The notes below the pieces were generated by a model. The model saw only the letters and a program-made list of their open reading frames with translations, did not search any database and had not been told where the DNA came from. Made by a program: the position numbers and the translations under genes. DNA of 64,000 nucleotides. It comes from Tenacibaculum soleae. Lineage in GTDB: Bacteria > Bacteroidota > Bacteroidia > Flavobacteriales > Flavobacteriaceae. The DNA lies in the NCBI RefSeq assembly GCF_001693415.1, contig NZ_MAKX01000002.1, forward strand, positions 310,001 through 374,000, written 5' to 3'. Shown in pieces: positions 31,524 through 40,784 of the stretch (the first letter of the stretch is position 1; every line of letters begins with the position of its first letter).

Positions 31524-32782
31524 TGATTACCTATCGCACACTGTAAACAATGTTTTTCTGCGCAATAATTATTTTTAAGTTCTAATAACGCTTGACTATC
31601 AAAAGCGCTGGTTACATCAATTTTTAAATCTGAAAATTTGTTAATAATTGAATTCTTTTCTGGTTTAATTTGCTTAATTAATTTAAAAAAGTCTTCTTCA
31701 TTAACTTCTTCTCCCTTACTTTGTTTGTATACAAATTGTAACGGTATAATGGTATTTATCAATAATAAATCAACAAATGATTTTGTGAGTTTTTTCAATG
31801 TTTTTTTTGATCCGGTCTCAAACGTATAATGTTCTTTCCAAAAATCATTTACTTCAACTGAAAATAACTTATAAAAATCTTCTATTTTATTTAATTGCAT
31901 TAATTTAGAAAACAAATTTTGATGTTTATGAAACAATGCCACTAATTGAGCAATTCGAATGGTTGGAAAATTTGTGGGGCGCATTCTAAAAAACTGAAAT
32001 AAATTATTTGCAATGGGTTCTAGATTATGTTTATGCTTTAAGTAATTATACTCTTTTTTTAATTGAATGAAGTATTCATTTTCAACATCCTTTTCTAAAA
32101 AACCTGCTTGACCAAATAATAAAGCAGAAAGCTCCTGTTCGTTAAAGCAAACTTTTCTTAGCGTAGAAAAACTAAACGATTGCACTAATTGTAAAAAAGC
32201 GTCTCCATTAATTTTTAACCCAAAATTTTTAGCTAATAATTGAAATAATACAGCTTCATAATCATTATTTGAGCGCGATAATAATTCTTTTATTAAAACT
32301 GATTTATTTTCTAACCGTTCTAGGTACAATCGCTCTAACCAATTACTCATTAAAAATGAATCAACATTAACTATCTCCTTTTCACAAGGAATCCAACGTA
32401 ATGTTTTAGAAAATAAATTTTGATAATTACCCAATAAATCTTCATTAACTAAACTCTTTAACTGAAGCGTTGGCATAGGTTTATTATTTTTCATAAATAC
32501 TTCACAATCGTGCCGCCAAACTATATGCAAAATTACAGCATCATAATTCTCATCTTGTTCGTGTTTATGCGCATACCAATCGGAAGAATTAATATGAATT
32601 TCAATATTACCAACCCATAATTGATCGTTTATTTTTAACTGAGCATTTAAAAAATCAGGGCCAGCATTTGTATTACGAACACCAGCTTTAACTATCTGAA
32701 TAGTTTCATTTAATTCAGATTTCAAATTATTTGCATCAAACAATTTGTATTGCCACATAAAATGTAGAAATTCTTCTTTCAT
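31508..32782 (-). CDS. DUF2851 family protein
   Basis: The 424 residues match the Bacteroidota DUF2851 family: an N-terminal beta-rich region with VGNIEIHINSSDWYAHKH and AVILHIVWRHDCEV, then a helical part, and a C-terminal cysteine cluster ending CAEKHCLQCAIGNHLL (about residues 408-422), which could bind metal. No biochemical role is known to me. It ends 36 nt before the nrtR start and contains part of the nrtR promoter. Confidence 0.75.
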   Translation of the reverse strand: MKEEFLHFMWQYKLFDANNLKSELNETIQIVKAGVRNTNAGPDFLNAQLKINDQLWVGNIEIHINSSDWYAHKHEQDENYDAVILHIVWRHDCEVFMKNNKPMPTLQLKSLVNEDLLGNYQNLFSKTLRWIPCEKEIVNVDSFLMSNWLERLYLERLENKSVLIKELLSRSNNDYEAVLFQLLAKNFGLKINGDAFLQLVQSFSFSTLRKVCFNEQELSALLFGQAGFLEKDVENEYFIQLKKEYNYLKHKHNLEPIANNLFQFFRMRPTNFPTIRIAQLVALFHKHQNLFSKLMQLNKIEDFYKLFSVEVNDFWKEHYTFETGSKKTLKKLTKSFVDLLLINTIIPLQFVYKQSKGEEVNEEDFFKLIKQIKPEKNSIINKFSDLKIDVTSAFDSQALLELKNNYCAEKHCLQCAIGNHLLRA

Positions 32783-32819
32783 AACCGTAAATTAGCAATT
32801 ATTTTACGACTATCAAGAT

Positions 32820-33647
32820 ATGAAAAATATTTACAAATCACTTTTTATCAGCGGGTTTCCCGTTTTTTCTTTAATTATTTTTATAAAAACAATTATAAAT
32901 ATTGATTTTAATATCAATGAAATAGGACTCTTAATTTCATCTCTTACTGTTATTGTTTTCTTTTCGATGTTATTTATAAAACCAGTAGCTAGAACAACGA
33001 AAAATTTACAATTCTACTCAACTTTTATAGTTATCGGTTTTGTTTTAAATCTTTTTAATTTCGAACAAAAATCGCTTCTTATAGCGGTAATTTTAACTTT
33101 AGGTTGGTTAGCATATTTAACTTGGTATTCTTCTTTTAATTTTAGAAATACCTCAATTTTAGATGTTGGAAAAACACTTCCTAATTTTACTCTTAAGAAT
33201 AGCCAAGAAGAAGATATCTCAATAGATAATTTATCTGGAAATTTTAATATATTCATTTTTTACCGCGGTAATTGGTGTCCGCTTTGCATGGCTCAAATAC
33301 AAGAAGTTGTAAATCAGTATAAGGAATTAGAAAAAAGAAATACCAATATGGTTTTGATAAGTTCTCAACCTCACAAATTCACTGAAAATTTGGCAAAAAA
33401 ACATAAAGTTCCTTTTCATTTTTTAGTAGACAACGATAACATTGTTGCGAAACAACTTGGTATTCTTCATAAAAACGGATTACCCGCAGGTTTTCAAGTT
33501 TTTGGTTATGACGCTGATGTTATTTTACCAACTGTTCTTATTACCGATAAAAACAATAAAATTATTTTTGCTGATTTAACCGATAATTACCGAGTACGAC
33601 CAGAACCAGAGAATTTTATTAAAGTTATAGACAACTATAACAATTAA
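32820..33647 (+). CDS. Membrane-anchored redoxin (AhpC/TSA-like) protein
   Basis: The 275 residues have three to four membrane helices in the first ~100 residues (SLFISGFPVFSLIIFIKTI, IGLLISSLTVIVFFSMLFI, LLIAVILTLGWLAYLTWY). A thioredoxin-fold domain follows, with GNWCPLCMAQIQE (C153 and C156) and the LVDNDNIVAKQLGI segment of peroxiredoxin/redoxin proteins. Probably a thiol reductase or peroxidase at the membrane. It is transcribed divergently from the DUF2851 gene. Confidence 0.75.
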   Translation: MKNIYKSLFISGFPVFSLIIFIKTIINIDFNINEIGLLISSLTVIVFFSMLFIKPVARTTKNLQFYSTFIVIGFVLNLFNFEQKSLLIAVILTLGWLAYLTWYSSFNFRNTSILDVGKTLPNFTLKNSQEEDISIDNLSGNFNIFIFYRGNWCPLCMAQIQEVVNQYKELEKRNTNMVLISSQPHKFTENLAKKHKVPFHFLVDNDNIVAKQLGILHKNGLPAGFQVFGYDADVILPTVLITDKNNKIIFADLTDNYRVRPEPENFIKVIDNYNN

Positions 33648-33704
33648 ATTTGTTACCATAAGTTTTTAAAATAGTTAAACATTAATTTTTCTTAAAAGCA
33701 ATTG

Positions 33705-33712
33705 TAGTTTTG
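33705..33712 (+). promoter_or_regulatory. Candidate -7 box of the nitroreductase gene
   Basis: TAGTTTTG matches TAnnTTTG, 23 nt before the ATG at 33736. Confidence 0.4.
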
Positions 33713-33735
33713 CTTTATAAATAATATTAAATTAT

Positions 33736-34365
33736 ATGAATAGTATAGAAAGTTTACAATGGCGTTATGCTGTTAAAAAATTCGACGAAAATAAATCACT
33801 CTCAGAAACACAAATAAATACATTAAAAGAAGCTTTTAATTTAACTGCTACTTCTTACGGATTACAACCTGTTAAAATGGTGGTTATTAAAAATAAAGAA
33901 ATTCAACAAAAATTAGTTGAACATTCTTGGAATCAACCACAAGTATTACAAGCTTCACATGTATTAGTTTTATGTATTCCTAAAGAATACGGCACAAAAG
34001 ATGTTGATAATTATTTCTCATTAGTAAAAGCTACTAGAAATACTCCTGATGAAATTTTAAATCCTTTTAAAGAAATGCTTACTTCGTCTATCGGAAGTAA
34101 ATCGTCAGAAGAATTAAAGGTTTGGAATAAAAATCAAGCATATATCGCTTTAGGTAATTTAATGACAGTTGCTGCAAACGAACAAATAGATTCGTGCCCT
34201 ATGGAAGGATTTATTCCTGAAAAATATGATGAAATTTTAGAATTAGATCAACATAACTTAACATCTGTTTTAGTATTACCTGTTGGTTTTAGAGCGGAAG
34301 ATGATTATATGAAAGATTTGAAAAAGGTTCGTAAAAATATAGCGGACGTTATTATTGAAATTTAA
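33736..34365 (+). CDS. Nitroreductase-family NAD(P)H oxidoreductase
   Basis: FMN-dependent oxidoreductase of the NfsB type. The 209 residues start with SLQWRYAVKKFDENK (the FMN phosphate contact, W-R-Y-A-V-K-K-F), followed by LTATSYGLQPVKMVVIKN, QAYIALGNLMTVAANEQIDSCPMEGF and LPVGFRAEDDYM near the C-terminus, all typical. Possible substrates include quinones or nitro compounds; the physiological one is unknown. Confidence 0.87.
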   Translation: MNSIESLQWRYAVKKFDENKSLSETQINTLKEAFNLTATSYGLQPVKMVVIKNKEIQQKLVEHSWNQPQVLQASHVLVLCIPKEYGTKDVDNYFSLVKATRNTPDEILNPFKEMLTSSIGSKSSEELKVWNKNQAYIALGNLMTVAANEQIDSCPMEGFIPEKYDEILELDQHNLTSVLVLPVGFRAEDDYMKDLKKVRKNIADVIIEI

Positions 34366-34451
34366 CATTTTTAATTAATCATAAAAGATGTTCGTCAACC
34401 TAAACTTGTTTAAGGTTCTCATTGGAAATAAATAATTTATTGAGTGATGAG

Positions 34452-34472
34452 ATTCCGAAATAAATTTGGAAT
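34452..34472. repeat. Short inverted repeat ATTCC..GGAAT
   Basis: ATTCCGAAAT and its near-complement form an 8-bp stem with one G-U pair around a few bases, followed by GACACG. It resembles dispersed ATTCC-GGAATGAC palindromes of Flavobacteriia chromosomes. Only one copy is seen here. Confidence 0.35.
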
Positions 34473-34500
34473 GACACGTAGAAATAGAATTATGATACAA

Positions 34501-34535
34501 AAAGAGCAGAACATTATCTTTATGTTCTGCTCTTT
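34501..34535 (+). terminator. Terminator after the nitroreductase gene
   Basis: AAAGAGCAGAACAT and ATGTTCTGCTCTTT form a perfect 14-bp stem with a 7-nt loop. It lies 135 nt past the stop. A weak T run follows. Confidence 0.75.
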
Positions 34536-34606
34536 ACATTTATTAAACCCTTTGCATTTAATTTATAATTACAAATTAGTACATTCGTAATTCATAATTA
34601 AACTGT

Positions 34607-36049
34607 ATGCAACCACTACATATACTACTACTTATTCTTACCTATTTTGGTGTATTAATTCTTATTTCTTACATCACTGGTAAATCAGCAAACAACAACA
34701 CCTTTTTTAAAGCTGACAATTCTTCTCCTTGGTATTTAGTTGCCTTTGGTATGATTGGCGCTTCATTATCTGGAGTTACCTTTATTTCGGTGCCTGGTTG
34801 GGTAGAAGGACAACAAATGAGCTACATGCAAATGGTGTTGGGTTATGTAGTTGGATATGCAGTAATCGGATTAATTTTACTGCCTCTTTACTATCGATTA
34901 AACCTTACATCAATTTATACTTACTTAGAAGATCGTTTTGGTAGATTTTCGTATAAAACCGGAGCGTCATTTTTCTTATTATCAAGAACTATTGGTGCTG
35001 CATTTCGTTTATTTTTAGTTGCTAATGTGTTACAATTAATACTGTTTGATGCATACGGAATTCCATTTTGGGTTACCGTAACTATTACCATTTTACTAAT
35101 TTGGTTGTACACTTTTAAAGGAGGAATAAAAACTATTGTTTGGACAGATACTTTACAAACCTTATTTATGTTAATTGCAGTTGGTGTATGTATTGTTATG
35201 ATTAAAGATGAAATGCAAATAGACAGTTTATCATCATACATCACCGAAAACAAACTTTCTAAAATGTTCTTTTTTGAGGATTGGAAATCTGGAAATTATT
35301 TTTGGAATCGATTTTTTTCTGGAGCTTTTATTGCTATTGTAATGACAGGTTTAGATCAAGATATGATGCAAAAAAACTTAACTTGTCGTAACTTAAAAGA
35401 CGCTCAAAAAAACATGTTTTGGTTTACGCTTGTTTTAGTTGTTGTAAACTTTTTCTTTTTAGCTTTAGGAGTTTTATTAACCGATTACGCTACTACAAAT
35501 GGTATTGCTGCGCATAAAGATCAATTATTTCCGATGATAGCTATGAGTGGCGATTTAGGTATAGCAACTTCGTTGTTCTTTTTATTAGGATTAATAGCAG
35601 CCGCATATTCAAGTGCTGATAGTGCTTTAACATCTTTAACAACATCATTTAGTATTGATATTTTAGAAATTGATAAAAAAGAAGATAATCAAGAAAAAGA
35701 GAAGGTTCGTAAGAAAATACATATTCTATTTTCATTTGTATTAATAGCTACTATTTTAGCTTTTAAATATTTTATTGCAGATGCTAGTGTAATTGCTAAA
35801 ATATTTCAATTTGCAGGTTACACCTATGGTCCTTTATTAGGTTTATATGCCTTCGGATTGTTTACCAAATTTAAAGTTAAAGATAATTTAGTTCCAATAA
35901 TTTGTATAATCTCTCCTATTTTCACCTACTTAATAAGTCTTTTTAGTAAAACGCAATTAAATTTCGATTTTGGCTTCTTTGTTTTAGTTCTTAACGGACT
36001 ACTTACTTTCTTAGGATTATTAGCTATAAAACAACATAAAAATGCCTAA
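34607..36049 (+). CDS. Sodium:solute symporter (SSS family)
   Basis: Na+-coupled inner-membrane transporter. The 480 residues contain about 13 hydrophobic segments, with the conserved FGMIGASLSGVTFISVPGWV near the N-terminus, YRLNLTSIYTYLEDRFG, and AAYSSADSALTSLTTSFSIDI, where the serine/threonine-rich stretch forms part of the Na2 site. Substrate unknown. Its stop overlaps the start of a small basic ORF by 8 nt. Confidence 0.9.
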   Translation: MQPLHILLLILTYFGVLILISYITGKSANNNTFFKADNSSPWYLVAFGMIGASLSGVTFISVPGWVEGQQMSYMQMVLGYVVGYAVIGLILLPLYYRLNLTSIYTYLEDRFGRFSYKTGASFFLLSRTIGAAFRLFLVANVLQLILFDAYGIPFWVTVTITILLIWLYTFKGGIKTIVWTDTLQTLFMLIAVGVCIVMIKDEMQIDSLSSYITENKLSKMFFFEDWKSGNYFWNRFFSGAFIAIVMTGLDQDMMQKNLTCRNLKDAQKNMFWFTLVLVVVNFFFLALGVLLTDYATTNGIAAHKDQLFPMIAMSGDLGIATSLFFLLGLIAAAYSSADSALTSLTTSFSIDILEIDKKEDNQEKEKVRKKIHILFSFVLIATILAFKYFIADASVIAKIFQFAGYTYGPLLGLYAFGLFTKFKVKDNLVPIICIISPIFTYLISLFSKTQLNFDFGFFVLVLNGLLTFLGLLAIKQHKNA

Positions 36050-36203
36050 AAAAGGAAAAGCAAAAAACACTGCTAATAAAGCGAAGCATACTCGTTTAAT
36101 GAAACAGAAAGAAAATAAAGTAAAACTAGAAAAGCAGCGTAATAAAGAACGTTTAAAAGCGCTTGTAAAAAAAATGAATGAACAAAAAGAGAAAAAAAAC
36201 TAA
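36042..36203 (+). CDS. Small, highly basic 53-residue protein
   Basis: ATG at 36042 opens a 53-codon frame that overlaps the SSS gene stop and ends at TAA 36201-36203. The product begins MPKKGKAKNTANKAKHTR and is more than one third lysine or arginine, with a helical, charged pattern (KENKVKLEKQRNKERLKAL). No known domain was recognised. Binding to RNA, DNA or ribosomes would fit its charge (inference). The start overlap suggests translational coupling with the symporter. Confidence 0.6.
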   Translation: MPKKGKAKNTANKAKHTRLMKQKENKVKLEKQRNKERLKALVKKMNEQKEKKN

Positions 36204-36230
36204 ATCACTATTGCTTAGTCAAACAAAAAA

Positions 36231-37778
36231 ATGAAAACACAAATTAAATTAATATTAAATTTCCATATTTGCTATATAATTATTGCTTTTATTGTAGCTT
36301 CATGCAGTACATCTTCTAAAAAAAATAAAACAGACTTTTGTTCAAGTATTCATCGAAACGATAGCATAACACTATCTAACGAGCTCAATGAATTTACTGA
36401 ACTTATGCAAAATAAAACAGGTGTTTATGTTTTAGAAGATGGTAGCGGATCAATGATTGCCAGAGCTTGGTTAACTGAATATGCTGAAAAAACCATAGAC
36501 ATTCAATACTTTATTTTCTCAACCGATAATGTAGGTCTGATTGCTTGTGATTATTTAATAAAAGCTGCTGATCGTGGCGTTAAAATTAGAATCATTGTTG
36601 ATGATATTATGGTTGATTCAGACATAGAGGACATTCTTACATTTAATTCTCATAAAAACATTACTGTAAAAATTTATAACCCTGGTGTTAATTTAGGAAA
36701 GAATATTTTTCAAAAAATTCGAAAATTTACAACAGATTTTAGATCTGCTAACCAACGTATGCATAATAAAACATTTATTGTTGATGGTAAAGTTGTAATT
36801 ACAGGAGGTCGTAACATAGCTGATGAATATTTTGATTACGATCATGAATATAATTTTAGAGATAGAGATATTTTATTAATAGGAAAAGAAACTAAAGAAG
36901 TTAATAAATCTTTTGATGAGTTTTGGAATAGTTCACTCAGCAAAGATGTTACTAGTATAATAGAAAAAAAGTCAGAAAATATTTTATCGGAAGATAGGTT
37001 TGATAATTTACATGAATATGCCTGCAATCCTGCTAATTTTTGGCCACAGATAAGAGAACGAATTAAAAATTTACCTAATACATTTAACTCTATTAAAGAG
37101 TCAGGTAAATTAATATGGCTAGATGATGTAATATTTATTTCTGATAATCCTGGCAAAAATGATGGAAAACATGGTTTAGGTGGTGGTGGAATTTCAACAA
37201 CAGCTTTAATTAATTTAATTAAAAAAGCTAAATCATCTATAGATATACAAACACCCTATTTAATTACTACTGAATTAGCCCAAAATCTATTTAAGGAAGC
37301 TATAGATAGAGGTGTAAAAATTAGAATTCTTACTAATAGTTTAGCCTCTACAGATAATGTAGAAGCCTTTAGTAGTTATCAAACAGATAGAAAAAAACTA
37401 TTAAATACAGGAATTAGAATATTTGAATTTCGTCCGGATGCAGCTGAACGCACAAAAATAATGACTGGTGAGCTTCAAGAAAAACTAAATCATAAACCAA
37501 TTTTTGGTCTTCATGCAAAATCTATGGTTATAGATAATAAAACAACTGTTATAGGTACGTTTAACCTTGATCCTAGGAGCGCAAATCTAAATACAGAATG
37601 TATTGTTATTGTAAATTCTGAGAAAGTTTCAAAGAGTATTTTAAAAGGTATGGAAGAAGAATTTAAACCTGAAAATTCATGGGAAACAACATTAAAATAC
37701 AATCCAGACTCTGAAGTGAGTAATTATAAACGTATAAAAACTTGGACTAGAAAAATAATTCCAAAAAACATATTATAA
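36231..37778 (+). CDS. Phospholipase D-like lipoprotein (cardiolipin synthase-type)
   Basis: The 515 residues start with a lipoprotein signal (IIAFIVASCSTSS; lipobox VASC), so the protein is probably lipid-anchored. Two complete HKD motifs are seen: HNKTFIVDGKVVITGGRNIAD and HAKSMVIDNKTTVIGTFNLDPRS. This layout fits ClsC-type phosphatidyltransferases or other PLD enzymes. The outer anchoring makes a role in envelope phospholipid processing likely but not proved. Confidence 0.82.
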   Translation: MKTQIKLILNFHICYIIIAFIVASCSTSSKKNKTDFCSSIHRNDSITLSNELNEFTELMQNKTGVYVLEDGSGSMIARAWLTEYAEKTIDIQYFIFSTDNVGLIACDYLIKAADRGVKIRIIVDDIMVDSDIEDILTFNSHKNITVKIYNPGVNLGKNIFQKIRKFTTDFRSANQRMHNKTFIVDGKVVITGGRNIADEYFDYDHEYNFRDRDILLIGKETKEVNKSFDEFWNSSLSKDVTSIIEKKSENILSEDRFDNLHEYACNPANFWPQIRERIKNLPNTFNSIKESGKLIWLDDVIFISDNPGKNDGKHGLGGGGISTTALINLIKKAKSSIDIQTPYLITTELAQNLFKEAIDRGVKIRILTNSLASTDNVEAFSSYQTDRKKLLNTGIRIFEFRPDAAERTKIMTGELQEKLNHKPIFGLHAKSMVIDNKTTVIGTFNLDPRSANLNTECIVIVNSEKVSKSILKGMEEEFKPENSWETTLKYNPDSEVSNYKRIKTWTRKIIPKNIL

Positions 37779-37787
37779 AATTGACTA

Positions 37788-38516
37788 ATGAATAAATACT
37801 ACCTATTATTTTTCGTCCTATTTTTGAATAGTAGCTTTGCTCAAAACAAATATAAAGAAGCCGAAGGTTTTTATAACCTATCTGGCTTTGAAGTTTCTTC
37901 TGGTTTATATTTACTAAAGAATACTACTTTTTTTTATTACTCAATGTTTGGGAATGTTGACTTGAAAATATACGGAAACTATTCAATTTCTGATCAAAAT
38001 AAATTAAAACTAATCCCTAATGAAGAATTAAAGAAAGAGTTTTATTTATTTGGCTTAAAAAATAATCAAATAAAAAAAGACATTATTATTTTACAATACA
38101 ATAAACCTTTTTCTAAAAAAGCTGAAAAATTATTTATAAACACAAATACTAAGCTAACTAAGTTCCCTGAATTTAAGCTAGGTTCAAAAACTGTTTCTAT
38201 AAACTTAAAACTACCTAAATCAAAAAAAATACAACTTGAGTTTAATGAATCAAAAACAACAATGATTAAGATTGTTAATGATTTTAATGACATAAAAATT
38301 TATCATAATTATTATGCTAACATGGTAAGTATGGTTTCAAAAATGTCTTTTAATTCAGAAAAGGGAACACTAACAAATTATAACTCCTCCAAAGCTACAA
38401 GAATTCAAAAAAAAGAAATTAATGATAAAACAAAAGAAAAAATAAACAACTACATTGAGTCTAGCAAAAAGAGAAAGACCATAACTAGGAAAGGAAAAAT
38501 ATATACAAAAATATAA
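37788..38516 (+). CDS. Hypothetical exported protein
   Basis: The 242 residues begin with a signal peptide (MNKYYLLFFVLFLNSSFAQ) with the SFAQ cleavage site common in Flavobacteriia. The mature part is lysine-rich, with beta-like segments (DLKIYGNYSISDQNKLKLIPN) and a basic C-terminus (KKRKTITRKGKIYTKI). No family recognised. It begins 9 nt after the PLD gene and is likely in the same transcript; it ends before a bidirectional terminator. Confidence 0.65.
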   Translation: MNKYYLLFFVLFLNSSFAQNKYKEAEGFYNLSGFEVSSGLYLLKNTTFFYYSMFGNVDLKIYGNYSISDQNKLKLIPNEELKKEFYLFGLKNNQIKKDIIILQYNKPFSKKAEKLFINTNTKLTKFPEFKLGSKTVSINLKLPKSKKIQLEFNESKTTMIKIVNDFNDIKIYHNYYANMVSMVSKMSFNSEKGTLTNYNSSKATRIQKKEINDKTKEKINNYIESSKKRKTITRKGKIYTKI

Positions 38517-38528
38517 TATTTTTATATA

Positions 38529-38560
38529 AAAAAACCAAGTTAAAAAACTTGGTTTTTTTT
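38529..38560. terminator. Bidirectional terminator
   Basis: AAAAAACCAAGTT and AACTTGGTTTTTT form a 13-bp stem with an AAAA loop and flanking A and T runs, between convergent genes ending at 38516 and 38581. Confidence 0.9.
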
Positions 38561-38580
38561 AATCTTTCAACACTTAAAAA

Positions 38581-38838
38581 CTATTTATCAATAGATCCTA
38601 AAACACGTTTCATAAAATTATTTAGTGCTTCTTTTTTAGGAGTACCATCTTTAACCATTTTGTCTACTTCAATAGCGCCATACATATTAGAAATTAACTC
38701 ACCAATAACATCTAATTCTTCATCTTTTAATGACGAAACTTCAGTTAAAGCTTCTAATGTTTCAATTGTTTCTAGTACGTAATCCTGGTCATTTTCTTCA
38801 ATAAATGAAGTTAAGTGTTTTATAACTGGTAATTTCAT
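38581..38838 (-). CDS. Conserved small acidic protein next to thioredoxin
   Basis: The 85 residues are acidic and helical (YVLETIETLEALTEVSSLKDEELDVIGELISNMYGAIE), with a basic C-terminal helix. I recognise it only as a protein that accompanies the thioredoxin and peroxiredoxin genes in Flavobacteriia. It is the last gene of that minus-strand group, 80 nt after the thioredoxin. Function unknown. Confidence 0.6.
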   Translation of the reverse strand: MKLPVIKHLTSFIEENDQDYVLETIETLEALTEVSSLKDEELDVIGELISNMYGAIEVDKMVKDGTPKKEALNNFMKRVLGSIDK

Positions 38839-38918
38839 AATATCTTACTATTTTTTCGATTTAATTAAATTAAAACCTTTTTAATACAATTTATCTACTT
38901 TACCAAGTTTGATAAAAG

Positions 38919-39227
38919 TTATACTACTTCGTTTACTAATTCTTTTAATACATCAAACTTGTTGGTTTGTGTTTGCTTTACAAATTTACCGTCAACAAAA
39001 GTTGCAAAAGTTGGTAAATTACTTACATCTGCTAGTTTTCTGCTTTCAGGAAACTTTTCTGCATCTGCAATAACAAAAACCGTGTTTTCGTTTTCAGTAG
39101 CCAACTTCTTAAATTTTGGTTTCATAATGCGGCAGTTACCACACCATGTTGCCGAATATTGCACAACTACTTTAGTGTTTTCTGAAATAATTTCAGTTAA
39201 ATTATCCTGATTTAATTCTTGTACCAT
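38919..39227 (-). CDS. Thioredoxin-family protein
   Basis: The 102 residues carry the active site WCGNC (C29 and C32) in VVVQYSATWCGNCRIMKPKF, plus the cis-proline region NLPTFATFV. CGNC differs from the classical CGPC, so its redox potential or partners may differ. It is 79 nt downstream of the peroxiredoxin and may reduce it. Confidence 0.88.
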   Translation of the reverse strand: MVQELNQDNLTEIISENTKVVVQYSATWCGNCRIMKPKFKKLATENENTVFVIADAEKFPESRKLADVSNLPTFATFVDGKFVKQTQTNKFDVLKELVNEVV

Positions 39228-39241
39228 AATTTTATGCTATT

Positions 39242-39297
39242 AGAAAGGGGTTCGTGTAATTAAATCCCCCAATTTTTACACGAACAGATTCCTTTCT
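39242..39297 (-). promoter_or_regulatory. Large hairpin between peroxiredoxin and thioredoxin genes
   Basis: GTTCGTGTAA (39250-39259) pairs with TTACACGAAC (39276-39285), and outside it AGAAAGG (39242-39248) pairs with CCTTTCT (39291-39297). The loop is C-rich on the plus strand (TCCCCC). There is no T run, so it is more likely a processing, attenuation or protein-binding structure than a simple terminator. Confidence 0.5.
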
Positions 39298-39306
39298 TAG
39301 TTTTTA

Positions 39307-39948
39307 TTAGTTAGATGCTAAATATTCAGCAGTTCCTTTTGCATTTGGTTTCATGGCTGTTTTACCTTCTTCCCAGTTTGCAGGACATACTTCTCCATTT
39401 TTTTGAACATGAGCATATGCATCAATTAAACGTAAAAACTCATTTACATTTCTACCAACTGGCATGTGGTTTATTCCTTCATGAAAAACAGTTCCTTCTT
39501 CGTCAATTAAATACGTAGCTCTGTAAGTTACATTATCTCCAACAACTTGTACTGTTTGTGTAGCTTCGTCAAAAACCTCATCAGAAATATCTAAAATTCC
39601 TAAGATTGATGATAAATTACGGTTGCTATCTGCTAATAAAGGGTAAGTAACACCTTCAATTCCTCCGTTATCTTTTGGCTGATTTAACCATGCAAAATGT
39701 ACTTCAGGAGTATCACAAGAAGCTCCGATTACTATTGTATTTCTTTTTTCAAACTCACCTAAAGCTGCTTGAAAAGCATGTAATTCAGTAGGACATACAA
39801 ATGTAAAATCTTTTGGGTACCAGAATAACAATACTTTTTTCTTATTATTTTTAGCCTCTTCTAATACATTTACTTTGAACGTGTCTCCCATTTCGTTCAT
39901 TGCATCTACACTTAAATTTGGAAATTGTTTACCAACTGCTGTTGCCAT
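39307..39948 (-). CDS. 2-Cys peroxiredoxin (AhpC/Prx type)
   Basis: Thiol peroxidase that removes hydrogen peroxide and organic peroxides. The 213 residues have the peroxidatic Cys C52 in DFTFVCPTE and the resolving Cys C188 in GEVCPANW, so it is a typical 2-Cys enzyme of the AhpC/Prx1 kind. It leads the group with the thioredoxin and the small acidic protein. Confidence 0.93.
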   Translation of the reverse strand: MATAVGKQFPNLSVDAMNEMGDTFKVNVLEEAKNNKKKVLLFWYPKDFTFVCPTELHAFQAALGEFEKRNTIVIGASCDTPEVHFAWLNQPKDNGGIEGVTYPLLADSNRNLSSILGILDISDEVFDEATQTVQVVGDNVTYRATYLIDEEGTVFHEGINHMPVGRNVNEFLRLIDAYAHVQKNGEVCPANWEEGKTAMKPNAKGTAEYLASN

Positions 39949-39988
39949 TTTTTATATTTTTTATTTATTAATATTCGTTTTACAAGTA

Positions 39989-39996
39989 CAAATATA
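39989..39996 (-). promoter_or_regulatory. Candidate -7 box of the peroxiredoxin gene
   Basis: TATATTTG on the minus strand matches TAnnTTTG, 40 nt upstream of the ATG. No -33 TTTG at normal spacing. The remaining sequence up to 40214 is AT-rich with nothing else recognised. Confidence 0.4.
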
Positions 39997-40214
39997 CCAA
40001 GCAAATCATCTTGAATTAAAAAAAATTGATGCTAATTTTTTATTCCTTTATCAATTTTACTTATACTTTCAGCTTGCAATTATCACTTTAAGCTATCATG
40101 CGATTCTAAACTCTTATTCTTAGTAGAAAAAATCTAAAAGAGTTAATTATAATTTTATATCCGTTAATTCAATTACACTTATTCTTCTATTTTTGATTGA
40201 ACTTAATAATACCT

Positions 40215-40784
40215 ATGAGCAATTTAAAAAACAAAACAATTCCAAAAAATATTTTTACCAAAGTTACAAAAGCGCTTTCTTACTTCCCTTCTTTAGAAAA
40301 CACCCCTATTACTTTTAAATTTAAAAAAAACATTAAAAAATCGACCATGCAAGCGCAACCTGAGTTTTTAACCGTTTTATTCGGAAAAAAACATAGACGT
40401 TATGTTATTTTTATTAGTGAAAAATTTAAAATATCTGGCACTGAATTAAAAACAAGAGACATTCCTTATGATGTTTTTGTAGGTTGGATTGGTCATGAAC
40501 TAGGTCATATAATGGATTATGAAGAAATGAGCAACCTTGAACTAATTTGGTTTGGTTTTAAATATATACTGTTAGAAAAACACATTATTAATGCCGAAAG
40601 AAAAGCCGATCATTTTGCTGTAAAACAAGGAATGGAAGACTATATTATGAGAACCAAAAACTTCATTTTAAATCACGCCGATATAACACAAACCTATAAA
40701 AACAGAATGAAGCGTTATTATTTATCGCCAGAGGAAATTATGCAACTAGTTAACGATCGTGATAATGTTACTCTAAAACCTTAA
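40215..40784 (+). CDS. Putative zinc metallopeptidase (HExxH)
   Basis: From the ATG at 40215 (a TTG at 40197 is also in frame) the 189 residues contain GWIGHELGHIMDYEEMS, a classic HExxH zinc motif. A second acidic helix HIINAERKADHFAVKQGM could supply the third ligand. There is no signal peptide. Small minimal metallopeptidases of this kind occur in Bacteroidota, but substrates are unknown. Its end overlaps the convergent GH3-like gene by 4 nt. Confidence 0.65.
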   Translation: MSNLKNKTIPKNIFTKVTKALSYFPSLENTPITFKFKKNIKKSTMQAQPEFLTVLFGKKHRRYVIFISEKFKISGTELKTRDIPYDVFVGWIGHELGHIMDYEEMSNLELIWFGFKYILLEKHIINAERKADHFAVKQGMEDYIMRTKNFILNHADITQTYKNRMKRYYLSPEEIMQLVNDRDNVTLKP

